The notes under the pieces were generated by a model. That model had not been told where the DNA came from. It worked only from the letters and a program-made list of their open reading frames with translations, and made no database searches. A program made the position numbers and the translations under genes. Source: Rhodobacterales bacterium LSUCC0031 (GTDB lineage Bacteria > Pseudomonadota > Alphaproteobacteria > Rhodobacterales > Rhodobacteraceae). Taken from it: a DNA stretch of 64,000 nt. The stretch is from positions 1-64,000 of the forward strand of contig WVSP01000004.1 in NCBI GenBank assembly GCA_015689735.1, in the 5' to 3' direction. Positions 36,961-46,428 of this stretch are shown piece by piece. Within the stretch, counting starts at the first letter, position 1, and every line of letters starts with the position of its first letter.

Positions 36961-38937
36961 TCATTCCGCCGCCACCTTGCCGGTTGCATGGTCACCGACC
37001 ACGGCCGCGTCGCGGATTTCCAAAGTCGCGCTGATCTTGCCCAATCGCCCATCTTCGTAAGTGACGGCGGTTTCGGTGTATTGCTCGGTCTTGCCGGAAT
37101 AGAGCGCCGCGATCAGATCGGCGAATTTCTCTTCGATGATCCGGCGACGCACCTTGCGGGTTCGGGTCAGTTCGCCGTCATCGGCATCCAGTTCCTTGTG
37201 CAGCACCAAGAAGCGATGCACCTGACAACCCGACAGCATGGCATCGCCCGAAACGGAGCGGTTAACCTCCTCGACATGGGATTGGATCATATCGAGCACC
37301 CGCGGATGCCCGGCCAATTCCTGATACGAAGCATAGGCGATATTGTTGCGCTCGGCCCAATTTCCCACAGCCGTCAGATCGATGTTGATCAGTGCCGTAC
37401 ACATGTTGCGGCCATTGCCGAAGACCACAGCCTCGAGGATATTGGGGAAGAATTTCAGCTTGTTCTCGACATATTTGGGCGCAAAAAGCCGCCCATCAGC
37501 CATCTTGCCCACGTCCTTGGCACGGTCGATGATGCGCAGATGGCCGGTGCCGTCCTCGATGAAACCGGCGTCCCCCGTGGCCACCCAGCCTTCGCTATCC
37601 TTGGTCGCGGCGGTGCTTTCGGCATTCTTGTAGTATTCGACGAACACGCCCGGAGAGCGGTAGAAAACCTCGCCATTCTCGGCGATGCGCAACTCCACCC
37701 CCGGCGAGGGGATGCCGACAGTATCAGGGCGCACCTCGTGATCGGGTTGCTGGGTGATGAAGACCGAAGCCTCGGTCTGGCCATAGAGCTGTTTAAGATT
37801 GATGCCCAAGGCCCGGTAGAAATCGAAAATTTCCGGGCCGATCGCCTCGCCCGCAGTATAGCCCACGCGGATCCGGCTCATGCCGAGCGTGTTTTTCAGC
37901 GGCCCGATGATCAAGAGATTACCAAACCAATAGATCAGCCGCTCGACCATGCCCACAGGCTTGCCATCCAGCAGCTTAGGGCCAACCGCCTTGGCATGAT
38001 CGAGGAAGCGGGCAAACATCGCACGCTTCAAGGGGCCAGCATCCTCCATGCGGATCATCACCGATGTCAAAAGCGTCTCGAACACGCGCGGCGGGGCAAA
38101 GAAATAGGTCGGCCCGATCTCGCGCAGATCGGTCATCATCGTGTCGGCGCTTTCGGGGCAGTTGACGCAAAACCCCGTCCAATAAGCCTGTCCGATGGAA
38201 AAGATGAAATCGCCGACCCATGCCATCGGCAGATAGGCCAGCACCTCGTCATCGGCGCGCAACCGATCAAACTCGGACGAGGCCTTGGAGGTCATGATGA
38301 TGTTGCGATTGGACAAGACCACGCCCTTGGGCTTGCCGGTCGTCCCCGAAGTATAGAGCATCACGCATGTCGAGGCGAAATCAAGCGCCCCCTCGCGGGT
38401 GACAAGCTCTCCCTCAAGGCGCGGGCGGGCGGCGCGGCCCTCGGCCTGCACATCGGCCAGCGCGTGCAATTTGCTGTGGTCATATTTGCGCAAGCCGCGC
38501 CCATCGAGATAGATGATATGCTCGATCTGCGGCACGCGATCCTGAAGTTCGATGACTTTGTCCACCTGCTCCTGATCGCCACAAATCACGAAGCGGGCAA
38601 AGCAATGCTCCAGCACATAGGCCATCTCTTCGGCGACCGCGTCTTGGTAAAGCGGCACAGGCACCGCGCCGACCTTTTGGGCGGCCACCATCGACCAGTA
38701 AAGCGCGGGCCGATTACGCCCGATCACCGCCACATGATCGCCGCGCGCCACACCCAAGGCCAAGAGCCCAAGGGCGATTGCCTCGATTTCCTCGGCGGCC
38801 TCGGCCCATGTCCAGCTTTGCCAGATGCCCAGCTCTTTTTCGCGATAGGCCGGTTTGCCGCCGAACTGGGCGACATTGCGCGCCAAAAGCGCAGGCACGG
38901 ATTGGGGAACATCCCGGGATGTATCGTTATGCGCCAA
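36961..38937 (-). CDS. Long-chain acyl-CoA-synthetase-like AMP-dependent ligase
   Basis: The 658-residue enzyme has the AMP-binding motif LYTSGTTGKPKGVVLSN near residue 192, QLYGQTEAS near residue 385 and the hinge GWVATGDAGFIEDGTGHLRI near residue 450. This is the long eukaryote-like ACSL architecture. The start is TTG at 38937, with GGGAGAGAG just upstream. It is the first gene of the seven-gene transporter operon and is divergent from a hybrid histidine kinase. A fatty or aryl acid is the likely substrate; sequence does not decide which. Confidence 0.9.
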   Translation of the reverse strand: MAHNDTSRDVPQSVPALLARNVAQFGGKPAYREKELGIWQSWTWAEAAEEIEAIALGLLALGVARGDHVAVIGRNRPALYWSMVAAQKVGAVPVPLYQDAVAEEMAYVLEHCFARFVICGDQEQVDKVIELQDRVPQIEHIIYLDGRGLRKYDHSKLHALADVQAEGRAARPRLEGELVTREGALDFASTCVMLYTSGTTGKPKGVVLSNRNIIMTSKASSEFDRLRADDEVLAYLPMAWVGDFIFSIGQAYWTGFCVNCPESADTMMTDLREIGPTYFFAPPRVFETLLTSVMIRMEDAGPLKRAMFARFLDHAKAVGPKLLDGKPVGMVERLIYWFGNLLIIGPLKNTLGMSRIRVGYTAGEAIGPEIFDFYRALGINLKQLYGQTEASVFITQQPDHEVRPDTVGIPSPGVELRIAENGEVFYRSPGVFVEYYKNAESTAATKDSEGWVATGDAGFIEDGTGHLRIIDRAKDVGKMADGRLFAPKYVENKLKFFPNILEAVVFGNGRNMCTALINIDLTAVGNWAERNNIAYASYQELAGHPRVLDMIQSHVEEVNRSVSGDAMLSGCQVHRFLVLHKELDADDGELTRTRKVRRRIIEEKFADLIAALYSGKTEQYTETAVTYEDGRLGKISATLEIRDAAVVGDHATGKVAAE

Positions 38938-39062
38938 TGTCTCTCTCCCTTCGCCGGGTATCCTCCCTCCCGGCGTTCATGTCCCGTGTTGCGGGCAAGG
39001 GCGACTCCCCGCGCGGCCATGACCCCCTCACGCTCACCATGAAACTTTACCCTAGTTTTGCC

Positions 39063-39086
39063 GAATTCTAACGAATTGTAACAATT
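39063..39086. promoter_or_regulatory. Tandem 10-base repeats upstream of the ligase/transporter operon
   Basis: GAATTCTAAC (39063-39072) is followed without gap by GAATTGTAAC (39073-39082). The second repeat lies within the perfect palindrome AATTGT-A-ACAATT (39074-39086). OmpR-family regulators bind direct repeats about 10 bases apart, and such a regulator is encoded at 41078. The site is placed between the divergent ligase and kinase genes. Confidence 0.55.
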
Positions 39087-39152
39087 TCATGTGGCTCCTT
39101 GACCTGTGCCAGCAGGCCATGCAGCGATGACCGGGGGAAGGGCGGATAGGCG

Positions 39153-41078
39153 ATGCAGCATCGAAAAGGTACAGATCACCTGACGCGTGCGGGGCTGAAC
39201 CTGATCCAACAGGCCTTGTCGATCTATGATGCCGATTTGCAGCTCGCGGTGTGCAACCGCCCCTTTCAGACCATGTTCGAACTGCCCGAACGGCTGGTGA
39301 CACAAGGCGCGCATTTCGAAGATACGATCCGCTACCTTGCCGAGCATGGCGAATATGGCGAGATCGGGGATATCGAAGATTTCATCCGCACCCGCGTGGA
39401 ACAGGCGCGCGCCTTCGCACCCCATTACATGGAACGACGCCGCGCCAATGGCCGCACCATCAGTGTCGAGGGCTGCCCCCTGCCCGAAGGGGGGTGGGTC
39501 ACGGTTTATACCGACATTACCGCCATCAAGCGGCAAGAAAAACTGCTGCGTGCAAGGTCCGAGGAATTGTCGGATCAAGTCTTGGGTTACGCTGAGGAAG
39601 TGGCCGAGACAAACCGCGCGCTCGAGGCGACCATCGCCCAACTCGAAGAGGCCAAGGCCGAGCTGACCGAGATGGAAGCGCGTATTCGCCTGACCACGGA
39701 AATGACGCCCGCCCATATCGCGCGCGTCGATCGCGATGGTGTTTATACCTACACCAATCGGCGGCTATCCTCGCTCTTGCCGGGACGCCAAAGCGATATC
39801 GTGGGCCTCAGTTTTGAGCAGGCCTTGGGCGAAGATACGGCCGCGCGGCTACGCCCCTACCTGCAACGCGCCCTCCAAGGCGAGGCAAGTGTTCTGGAAT
39901 TCACCGAAAGCGAAAGCGGACGACGCATCAGAACCGCCTTTACACCCGACAAGCTCGCGCCCGGCGATGTGGCCAGCGGTGTCTATCTTCTGTCCACCGA
40001 CCTGACCGAGGAGGCCCAGGCGCGCGCCGCACTTGCGCAGACCCACAAACGCGAATTGGCTGCACAGCTGACCAGCGGGCTTGCCCATGATTTCGCCAAT
40101 CTGCTGACGATCATTCTAGGGCTGCAAGGTCGGCTTGAACGGTTATCGCTGCCAGATGGTGCGCAAGAATTGACGATGGCGACACGGGCGGCCGCCCGGC
40201 GTGGGGGGGACCTTTTGAACAAGATCGCCCGCATTTCCGGACCGCGCGAAACCAGCGAAGCGCCCACGGTCTTGGCCGATTTTCTCGATGCGCTTGCCCC
40301 GCTTGCGCGCGCAACGCTACCTGCCGATCTGGCGCTAACGATCGAGAACCGGGTGAACCATACCGCCTTGATGCTCGATGTGGGCCTTTTGCAAGACAGT
40401 CTCTTGAACCTCGTGCTGAATGCGCGCGATGCCATCGGCACCAATCGGCCGGGCAAGATCGCAATCCATATGTCATCAGTGCAGGAGACATGGCTCGATA
40501 TCGCGGTCAGCGATAGTGGTCCAGGCTTCTCAGAGACGGCGCTTGCCCATGCGCTCGATCCCTTTTTCACCTCCAAGGGCGATGCCGGATCGGGCCTTGG
40601 GCTGACGATGGTCTATGACGCGGTCAAGCTGGCCGGTGGGCATGTCCGCCTTGAAAACCTTGCCACGGGCGGGGCGATGGTGTCCCTCCGCCTGCCCTTG
40701 CGCCCAACCGAGGCCGAGGCCCGCCCACGCCTTGTGCTTTTGGTCGAGGATACGCCTGATATCCGCGCAGCGATCCGCGCCGATCTGACCGATCTCGGTC
40801 ATCAGGTCCTCGAGGCCGCAAGCGCCGAGGAAGCCTTGGCCTTGGCCGATGTTCCCGGCATCGACTGGGTGCTTTCCGATATCCGCCTTGGGCCAACGGA
40901 TGGAGTCGCACTCTTGGCGCGGATTGCATCGAAACAACCCACCCTCAGGCTGGCGCTAATGACATCGCTGCCCATCAGCGATCCGCTGCGGCGTGAAGGG
41001 GCCGCGCGCTGGCCGGTGCTTGCAAAACCCGTCAGCGCCAAGGCCCTCGACTCGCTCTTGAAGCAGGAGTTCGCGTAA
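39153..41078 (+). CDS. PAS-domain hybrid histidine kinase with receiver domain
   Basis: The 641-residue protein has no transmembrane helices, so it should sense a cytoplasmic signal. In order it has a PAS_7-like domain (about 10-125), a coiled coil (130-175), a second PAS (180-285), a phosphoacceptor domain with His312 in SGLAHDFANLLT, an ATPase domain with N-box Asn423 and GSGLGL near 480, and a C-terminal receiver with Asp576. The last base of its stop codon is the first base of the regulator start. It is divergent from the ligase/transporter operon. Confidence 0.9.
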   Translation: MQHRKGTDHLTRAGLNLIQQALSIYDADLQLAVCNRPFQTMFELPERLVTQGAHFEDTIRYLAEHGEYGEIGDIEDFIRTRVEQARAFAPHYMERRRANGRTISVEGCPLPEGGWVTVYTDITAIKRQEKLLRARSEELSDQVLGYAEEVAETNRALEATIAQLEEAKAELTEMEARIRLTTEMTPAHIARVDRDGVYTYTNRRLSSLLPGRQSDIVGLSFEQALGEDTAARLRPYLQRALQGEASVLEFTESESGRRIRTAFTPDKLAPGDVASGVYLLSTDLTEEAQARAALAQTHKRELAAQLTSGLAHDFANLLTIILGLQGRLERLSLPDGAQELTMATRAAARRGGDLLNKIARISGPRETSEAPTVLADFLDALAPLARATLPADLALTIENRVNHTALMLDVGLLQDSLLNLVLNARDAIGTNRPGKIAIHMSSVQETWLDIAVSDSGPGFSETALAHALDPFFTSKGDAGSGLGLTMVYDAVKLAGGHVRLENLATGGAMVSLRLPLRPTEAEARPRLVLLVEDTPDIRAAIRADLTDLGHQVLEAASAEEALALADVPGIDWVLSDIRLGPTDGVALLARIASKQPTLRLALMTSLPISDPLRREGAARWPVLAKPVSAKALDSLLKQEFA

Positions 41079-41779
41079 TGACCGCCCCCTTGATCGCGAT
41101 CCTCGACGATGAGCCCCAAATCCGCGCCTTGTTGTCCGAGACATTGACGGAGGCGGGGTTTCGCACCGCCGCCTTTGCGCGCGCCACCGAATTCGAAGCC
41201 GCCTTAGCGCGCACGACTCCCGATGTTTGCCTTGTCGATCTCGGCCTGCCCGACCGCGACGGGCTGGCCTTGGTGCATCGGCTGGCCTTGGAGTCGGGGG
41301 CGACGATCATCATCATCTCGGGCCGGGCGCAGGTCCAAGATCGCGTCACCGGGCTGGAACTGGGGGCGGATGACTACATCATCAAGCCTTTTGACCCGGC
41401 CGAGGTCGTGGCCCGCATCCGCGCCCGGCTACGCACTCCTAAATCGGCGACACCCGCGCATGCGACGGCCCGTTTCAACGGATGGACCGCCCATTTCGAA
41501 CGCTACCTTTTGACCGCCGATGATGGGCGAGAGGTCAGCTTTTCCCATGCCGAGGGCGAGGTGCTGCGCCTGTTTCTCGAGGCACCAAAGAGGCTGATAT
41601 CGCGTCAGCAGATGCAAGAAAGCCTTGGTGGCGGCGCAGGTGAAAGTTTCGACAGGGCAATGGATGTGCGTATCTCGCGCCTGCGAACCAAGCTTGGCGA
41701 AGATCCCAAGAACCCGCGCCTGATCAAGACGATCTATGGCGCGGGCTACATCTTCTTGGGCGATGTGAACTGGCATTAA
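41078..41779 (+). CDS. OmpR-family response regulator
   Basis: The 233-residue protein has an N-terminal receiver (acidic pocket DDE at 10-12, phospho-acceptor Asp54, Lys near 106 in YIIKPFD) and a C-terminal winged helix ending VRISRLRTKLGEDPKNPRL plus IKTIYGAGYIF. It is translationally coupled to the hybrid kinase, which is its likely partner. The 10-base direct repeats at 39063 are a candidate target. Confidence 0.92.
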   Translation: MTAPLIAILDDEPQIRALLSETLTEAGFRTAAFARATEFEAALARTTPDVCLVDLGLPDRDGLALVHRLALESGATIIIISGRAQVQDRVTGLELGADDYIIKPFDPAEVVARIRARLRTPKSATPAHATARFNGWTAHFERYLLTADDGREVSFSHAEGEVLRLFLEAPKRLISRQQMQESLGGGAGESFDRAMDVRISRLRTKLGEDPKNPRLIKTIYGAGYIFLGDVNWH

Positions 41780-42013
41780 GCCTATCAAGCACGGCAAGCC
41801 CCCGGCCATGCAAGCCTTGATCGCGCAAAGCCACGGCTGTATCGCGCCCCCTCTCTCGGCGCGATGATCGACAGACGTTGATTGGCCTAAACATGACGTC
41901 GGTGTAGGTTGGGCGGTTTGTGGCCATGCGCTTGATCCCGACATCGCATTGTCGCGCGCAGGCCAGACCTATGCTGTGATCAGGCGCCTGATGGCGGAAA
42001 CGACAGCGCAGCC

Positions 42014-43264
42014 ATGGCCACCCGTTACATCCCTCTCGCCCTTCACCACAGCCCTGCGCCCAAGGTTCGGCATTTCGCTTTGCTGGCAGGGATCGAGGCA
42101 AGTGTGCGCGGCACGCTGATCTCAGCGATGCCGCTGGTCGTCTATGATGCACTCGGCAGCGCCGAAGCTACATCGGCAACCTATTTCTTGGCGGGGCTTG
42201 TGGCACTTGCTTGGGGGTTAATGGTGCCATGGGCGACGCGCTTTGTGCCGCGAAGGCTGGCTTATTCAGCAGGGTGCTTGCTGTATCTGGTCGGCATGAC
42301 ACTGGCCATGATTGGCACCCCTGCAAGCGTGCCGCTGGCGCTGATGTGCCTTGCGATGGCGACGGCCACGACCTTTGTGTGCTTTAACGCCTATATCCTC
42401 GACTATATCGAACGCGGCGAACTGGGCAAAAGCCAATCCACACAGATGGTCTATGCAGCTGGGCCTTGGGCAATCGGGCCGATGCTGGGTGTTTGGCTAC
42501 ATGATTGGTGGGCGCCTGCACCCTTTATCTTGGCAGGCTTTTTCGCCACTGCCCTTTTGGTCACCTTTTGGGTGCTGCGCTTGGGCAATGGCAAACAGAT
42601 CCGCCGCGCCAAGGGACCGGCCCTTAATCCGCTTGCCTATCTCGGTCGCTTCTTTCGCCAGCCACGCCTGATCGCAGGCTGGATGTTTGCCGTGATGCGA
42701 TCCTGTGGCTGGTGGGTCTATGTTGTTTACCTGCCGATTTTCTGTATCGAGGCGGGGCTGGGCGACAAGGTGGGCGGCATCGCGCTGTCACTGTCCAACA
42801 TGCTGTTGTTCCTATCGCCGCTCATGCTGCGCCATGCGCGGCGCACATCGGTGCGACGCTCGGTGCGGCTGGCCTTTGGGTTATGCGGCGGGCTCTTCCT
42901 CGTGGCAGCGGTGGCATCACCATTGCCATGGGCGACGGTCCTTGCCTGCATGGGGGCATCAGTCTTTCTGGTGCTCCTCGATGTGGTGGGTGGGCTGCCC
43001 TTCTTGATGGCGGTCAAACCCTCTGAGCGGACCGAGATGAGCGCAGTTTATTCCAGCTTCCGCGATGTCTCGGGCATTCTGACGCCGGGTTTCGCATGGC
43101 TGGTGCTGCTGGTCGCGCCGTTGCCCGGCATCTTTGCGGCGACGGGGGCCGGGCTGTTTCTGGCCTTTGGTGTCGCTGGGCGCTTGCACCCGCGGCTAGG
43201 AGCCGCGCGCACAGCACCCCTAGCAAGCCACGGCACGGCAGCCACCAAGCGCCAACCGGCTTGA
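42014..43264 (+). CDS. MFS transporter
   Basis: The 416-residue protein has twelve predicted hydrophobic segments in two blocks of six, with a basic cytoplasmic loop after the sixth (GNGKQIRRAKGPALNP). It fits the major facilitator superfamily. No substrate-specific motif is recognised. A 234-base stretch without visible gene precedes it and no operon partner follows; it is convergent with the TRAP genes. Confidence 0.85.
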   Translation: MATRYIPLALHHSPAPKVRHFALLAGIEASVRGTLISAMPLVVYDALGSAEATSATYFLAGLVALAWGLMVPWATRFVPRRLAYSAGCLLYLVGMTLAMIGTPASVPLALMCLAMATATTFVCFNAYILDYIERGELGKSQSTQMVYAAGPWAIGPMLGVWLHDWWAPAPFILAGFFATALLVTFWVLRLGNGKQIRRAKGPALNPLAYLGRFFRQPRLIAGWMFAVMRSCGWWVYVVYLPIFCIEAGLGDKVGGIALSLSNMLLFLSPLMLRHARRTSVRRSVRLAFGLCGGLFLVAAVASPLPWATVLACMGASVFLVLLDVVGGLPFLMAVKPSERTEMSAVYSSFRDVSGILTPGFAWLVLLVAPLPGIFAATGAGLFLAFGVAGRLHPRLGAARTAPLASHGTAATKRQPA

Positions 43265-43339
43265 CATGGGCAAAGGGAGGGTGGCGCGCGGTCGGACGTG
43301 ATCGCCGATGCGCCCCACTCAACCACGCGTCGCCTCTTG

Positions 43340-44620
43340 TTAATCCAACAACCCCACGAGCCCCAAGCTGACCTGCGGCACATAGGTGACCAAGAGCAGG
43401 ATAAAGGCCAAAACCCCGATGAAGGGCAGGTTGGTGCGGGTCGTCTCCCATATGCCCGCCTTGGCGATGGAACAGGCGGTGATTAAGACACTGGCCACGG
43501 GCGGCGTCTGTTGCCCAATGGCGAGGTTGAGCGTCACGATAATCCCGAAATGCACTGGATCGATGCCCACCGCCGTGACCAAGGGCATGACGATCGGCAC
43601 GACCAAGATAATTGCTGCCGCCCCGTGCAGGAACATGCCCAAGACCAAGAGCAAGACATTGAGGAGCGCCAGCACGACCCATGGATTGGTGGTGAACTCG
43701 GTGATTGCGGCGGCAAGCTGCTGTGGCACCTGCGCTTGTGTCAGGAACAGGCCGAGTGCAGCCGATGTCGCCACCAAGAGCATCACGACGCCTGTTTGCG
43801 ATATCCCGTCCAGCATCGCACGATGCAGCCGCGTGATGTTGAGGTCGCGATAGATGACACCGCCCACGAACAGCGCCGCGACAACCGCTAATGCCGCCCC
43901 CTCTGTCGCAGTGACGATGCCCGAAAAGATGCCTCCCAGAATGATCAGTGGCATGGTCAGCGCCCAAGCCGCCTCGCGGAAGGCTTGGGCCAGGCGGCAC
44001 AGGTTGAACGCCTCTTCGCGCGGGAGATCGTAGCGCACCGCAAGGAAATAGGTCACGAGCATCAGCAAGAAGCCGCCCAAGACACCGGGGATGATGCCCG
44101 CCACGAACAGCTTGAGAACCGAGGTTTCGGCGATCGCGCCATAAAGGATCATCGGGATCGAAGGCGGAATGATGATCGCAAGCGATGCCGAAGACGAGGT
44201 GATGGCGGCGGCCATCGTGCGGGTATAGCCGCGCTTTTTCATCTCGGGGATCATCACGGTGCCGGTCGCGGCCACATCGGCCACGGCCGAGCCCGAGATT
44301 TCGGCAAAGACCATCGACACGCCGATATTGACCATGCCAAGGCCGCCGCGCACGAAACCGATCAGCGCCGAGACGAAATTGATCAGCCTAACCGAAATGC
44401 CCGAGGTGTTCATCAAACTGCCCGCAAGGATGAACAGCGGGATCGCGATCAGCGGAAAAGATGTGGCGCCTGTGTAAAGCGCGATGGCGACATCATAGAG
44501 CTGCATCGGCCCCGTGGTCAGCAGAAAGCCGACCACCGCGACGATCCCAACCGACACCGCGATCGGCACATTGAGCAAGATCAGACCGATCAGGCTGGCC
44601 GCTGTGAAGAAAAGGATCAT
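43340..44620 (-). CDS. TRAP transporter large permease (DctM type)
   Basis: The 426-residue protein has about twelve helices and DctM family blocks such as FAEISGSAVADVAATGTVMI near residue 110 and the ASLAIIIPPSIPMILYG segment. It forms the ion-coupled channel of a tripartite transporter for an organic acid. The gene start overlaps the stop of the small permease gene by one base. Confidence 0.93.
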   Translation of the reverse strand: MILFFTAASLIGLILLNVPIAVSVGIVAVVGFLLTTGPMQLYDVAIALYTGATSFPLIAIPLFILAGSLMNTSGISVRLINFVSALIGFVRGGLGMVNIGVSMVFAEISGSAVADVAATGTVMIPEMKKRGYTRTMAAAITSSSASLAIIIPPSIPMILYGAIAETSVLKLFVAGIIPGVLGGFLLMLVTYFLAVRYDLPREEAFNLCRLAQAFREAAWALTMPLIILGGIFSGIVTATEGAALAVVAALFVGGVIYRDLNITRLHRAMLDGISQTGVVMLLVATSAALGLFLTQAQVPQQLAAAITEFTTNPWVVLALLNVLLLVLGMFLHGAAAIILVVPIVMPLVTAVGIDPVHFGIIVTLNLAIGQQTPPVASVLITACSIAKAGIWETTRTNLPFIGVLAFILLLVTYVPQVSLGLVGLLD

Positions 44621-45177
44621 CAGACAGCCCCTTTGCGGTCATCAGTGCGCATATCGGCCTCTGCGGCGGCGATGGCTTCGGCAATCTCGGCATGGTCACG
44701 GTCGATCCCGGCCATCGCATCTTGCAGGATTTTCGGGAAGGTGCCGATCGAGGCAAAGATCATCAGCGCGCCCGTGATCGGGATCACGGATTGCACGACA
44801 CCCAAGGACACCCATGGCAGGCTGACCATCGTGTCGAAGGCGGCAATCGGCAGGATCGCCCAGCCATACCAGACGGCAACGCCGAAAAAGCCGATGATGG
44901 CAAGCTCGGCGAAAACGACGAAGAACAGGCGCAGCGGTTTGGGCATCGCCATGACCAGCCCGCCGAACCCCATGTGCTGGCGGTGAAACATCGCATGCAC
45001 CGCCGCGAAATAGGAAAGCCAAGCCAGCATGATTTGGGCGACCTCATCATACCAGCTGGGAGAGGCACCAAGATATCGCATCGTGGCCGCATAGACGACC
45101 GTCGCAGTCAGCACGACAAGCAAGAGGAGGCACATCGCCTCGACGGATCGCGCGACCGAGCGGATCAACACCGACAT
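44620..45177 (-). CDS. TRAP transporter small permease (DctQ type)
   Basis: The 185-residue protein has four hydrophobic helices and the DctQ segment AQIMLAWLSYFAAVHAMF with the following HRQHMGF. It bridges the binding protein and large permease. The C-terminal 40 residues are polar and longer than usual. It lies between the binding-protein gene (67 bases upstream) and the overlapping large permease gene. Confidence 0.9.
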   Translation of the reverse strand: MSVLIRSVARSVEAMCLLLLVVLTATVVYAATMRYLGASPSWYDEVAQIMLAWLSYFAAVHAMFHRQHMGFGGLVMAMPKPLRLFFVVFAELAIIGFFGVAVWYGWAILPIAAFDTMVSLPWVSLGVVQSVIPITGALMIFASIGTFPKILQDAMAGIDRDHAEIAEAIAAAEADMRTDDRKGAV

Positions 45178-45244
45178 TTTGGGTTCCCTTCAAGGATTGC
45201 GCCGGCCGATCGGCCGGCCGGCGCTTCAGAGAGTTGATCGTTGA

Positions 45245-46231
45245 TCAGTTCGACGCGGCCAAGGCCTGTGCCGCGGCAACAAGTTCGGCACCACCTTCGA
45301 CACGCTCGGCGAACATCGCGTAGATCGGCGCGGAGGCTTCGATGAAGGCGGCCTTGTCGGCCTCGTTCACAGCAACGCCAGCGGCGACGACCCGATCAAG
45401 TAGGCTTTGATCGGCGCTTTCACCTTGACCAAAGGCCCAGCCCTGCACCTCGCTGGCAACCTCGGTTGCGGCGGCGCGCACATCATCGGAGAGACCATTC
45501 CAGCTTGTCACACCGGCGGTCAGGTAGCTGGGCGAATACACATGGCCGGTCAGGCTGAGATAGCCCTGCACCTCGTGCAGATTGGCGCCGACGATATTTG
45601 TCAGCGGGTTTTCCTGACCGTCCATCGTGCCGGTCTGCAAGGCGACGAACAGCTCAGAAAAGGCCATCGCAGTCGGGTTCGCGCCATAGGCCTGGAACAT
45701 CGCCACGCGCCATTCCGACGACGGCGTGCGGATCTTCAGCCCGGCCAGATCGGCGGGGGTGTTGATCGGGCGCACCGAATTGGTGATCTGGCGGAAACCG
45801 TTTTCCCAAGTCGAGATGACCTGAAGCCCTTCCTCGGCCGCAAGGGGGGCAAGCTTGGGCTGCACGATCTCGGCATCGATGCGGGCCATGTGCGCGCGGT
45901 CCTGCACCAAGAAGGGTAGATCGAACAACGCGAATTCATCGGCGACATTGGTCATGATCGACGACAGCAGCGTGAAATGCACGGTGCCAAGACGCAGCTT
46001 TTGCATCAGCTCGCGCTCATCGCCAAGCTGGCCGTCTGCGTAGAATTCGACCGTATGCGCATCACCCAACTTTGCCTGAAGCTCGGTCGCGAAACGCTGT
46101 GCGCTTTGACCCTGCAAGCTGTTTTGTGCGGCACCCACGGCCACGATGATGGTTTCCGCCGCAACGGGTGCCGCGACCGTTCCGAGAAGACCCGCGAAAG
46201 CGGCGGCCTTAAGTGTACGAATTGAAAACAT
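45245..46231 (-). CDS. TRAP transporter substrate-binding protein (DctP type)
   Basis: The 328-residue protein starts MFSIRTLKAAAFAGLLGTVA, a signal peptide, and belongs to the DctP family. The carboxylate-binding Arg is expected in LAGLKIRTPSSEW near residue 148, followed by NPTAMAFSELFVALQTGTMD. The imported ligand is probably a sugar acid or related carboxylate, because the divergent operon encodes an acid-sugar pathway. The ATG at 46231 is preferred over the longer frame. Confidence 0.92.
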   Translation of the reverse strand: MFSIRTLKAAAFAGLLGTVAAPVAAETIIVAVGAAQNSLQGQSAQRFATELQAKLGDAHTVEFYADGQLGDERELMQKLRLGTVHFTLLSSIMTNVADEFALFDLPFLVQDRAHMARIDAEIVQPKLAPLAAEEGLQVISTWENGFRQITNSVRPINTPADLAGLKIRTPSSEWRVAMFQAYGANPTAMAFSELFVALQTGTMDGQENPLTNIVGANLHEVQGYLSLTGHVYSPSYLTAGVTSWNGLSDDVRAAATEVASEVQGWAFGQGESADQSLLDRVVAAGVAVNEADKAAFIEASAPIYAMFAERVEGGAELVAAAQALAASN

Positions 46232-46312
46232 GTTTTCCTCCCTGGTTTTCAATCCAGACGACCCATCCTTGCGCGCCAACGTAACTCATTGTGGAATTTG
46301 GTCGTTTGAATT

Positions 46313-46329
46313 TGGTATGCCAAATACCA
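46313..46329. promoter_or_regulatory. Inverted repeat, candidate GntR operator
   Basis: TGGTAT-GCCAA-ATACCA is a perfect 6-base inverted repeat with a 5-base spacer. It resembles operators of FCD-type GntR regulators such as ExuR and UxuR. It lies between the divergent DctP gene and the dehydratase gene, so one site could control both import and catabolism. The GntR gene at 48512 is in the rightward operon. Confidence 0.65.
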
Positions 46330-46335
46330 TTGACA
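46330..46335 (+). promoter_or_regulatory. Possible -35 box of the acid-sugar operon
   Basis: TTGACA directly follows the inverted repeat at 46313-46329, about 94 bases before the dehydratase start. No strong -10 box is seen at 17 bases (CAAATC). Repressor bound at the inverted repeat would cover this box. Confidence 0.4.
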
Positions 46336-46428
46336 TATCCATCTGGCAAGGGCAAATCACATGCAAGGGTTCGCGCCGGTGCGGCCTCGATCTGATCCGG
46401 CAGGGCCACCTTCGGGAGTGAAGACCAA

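Noticed and set aside
35005-39042. A plus-strand open frame of about 1,345 codons antisense to the LivH, LivG and CoA-ligase genes
   Set aside because: It is antisense to three genes with strong family motifs, is rich in His/Arg/Asp typical of G/C-rich shadow frames, spans their intergenic gaps and has no recognisable domain.
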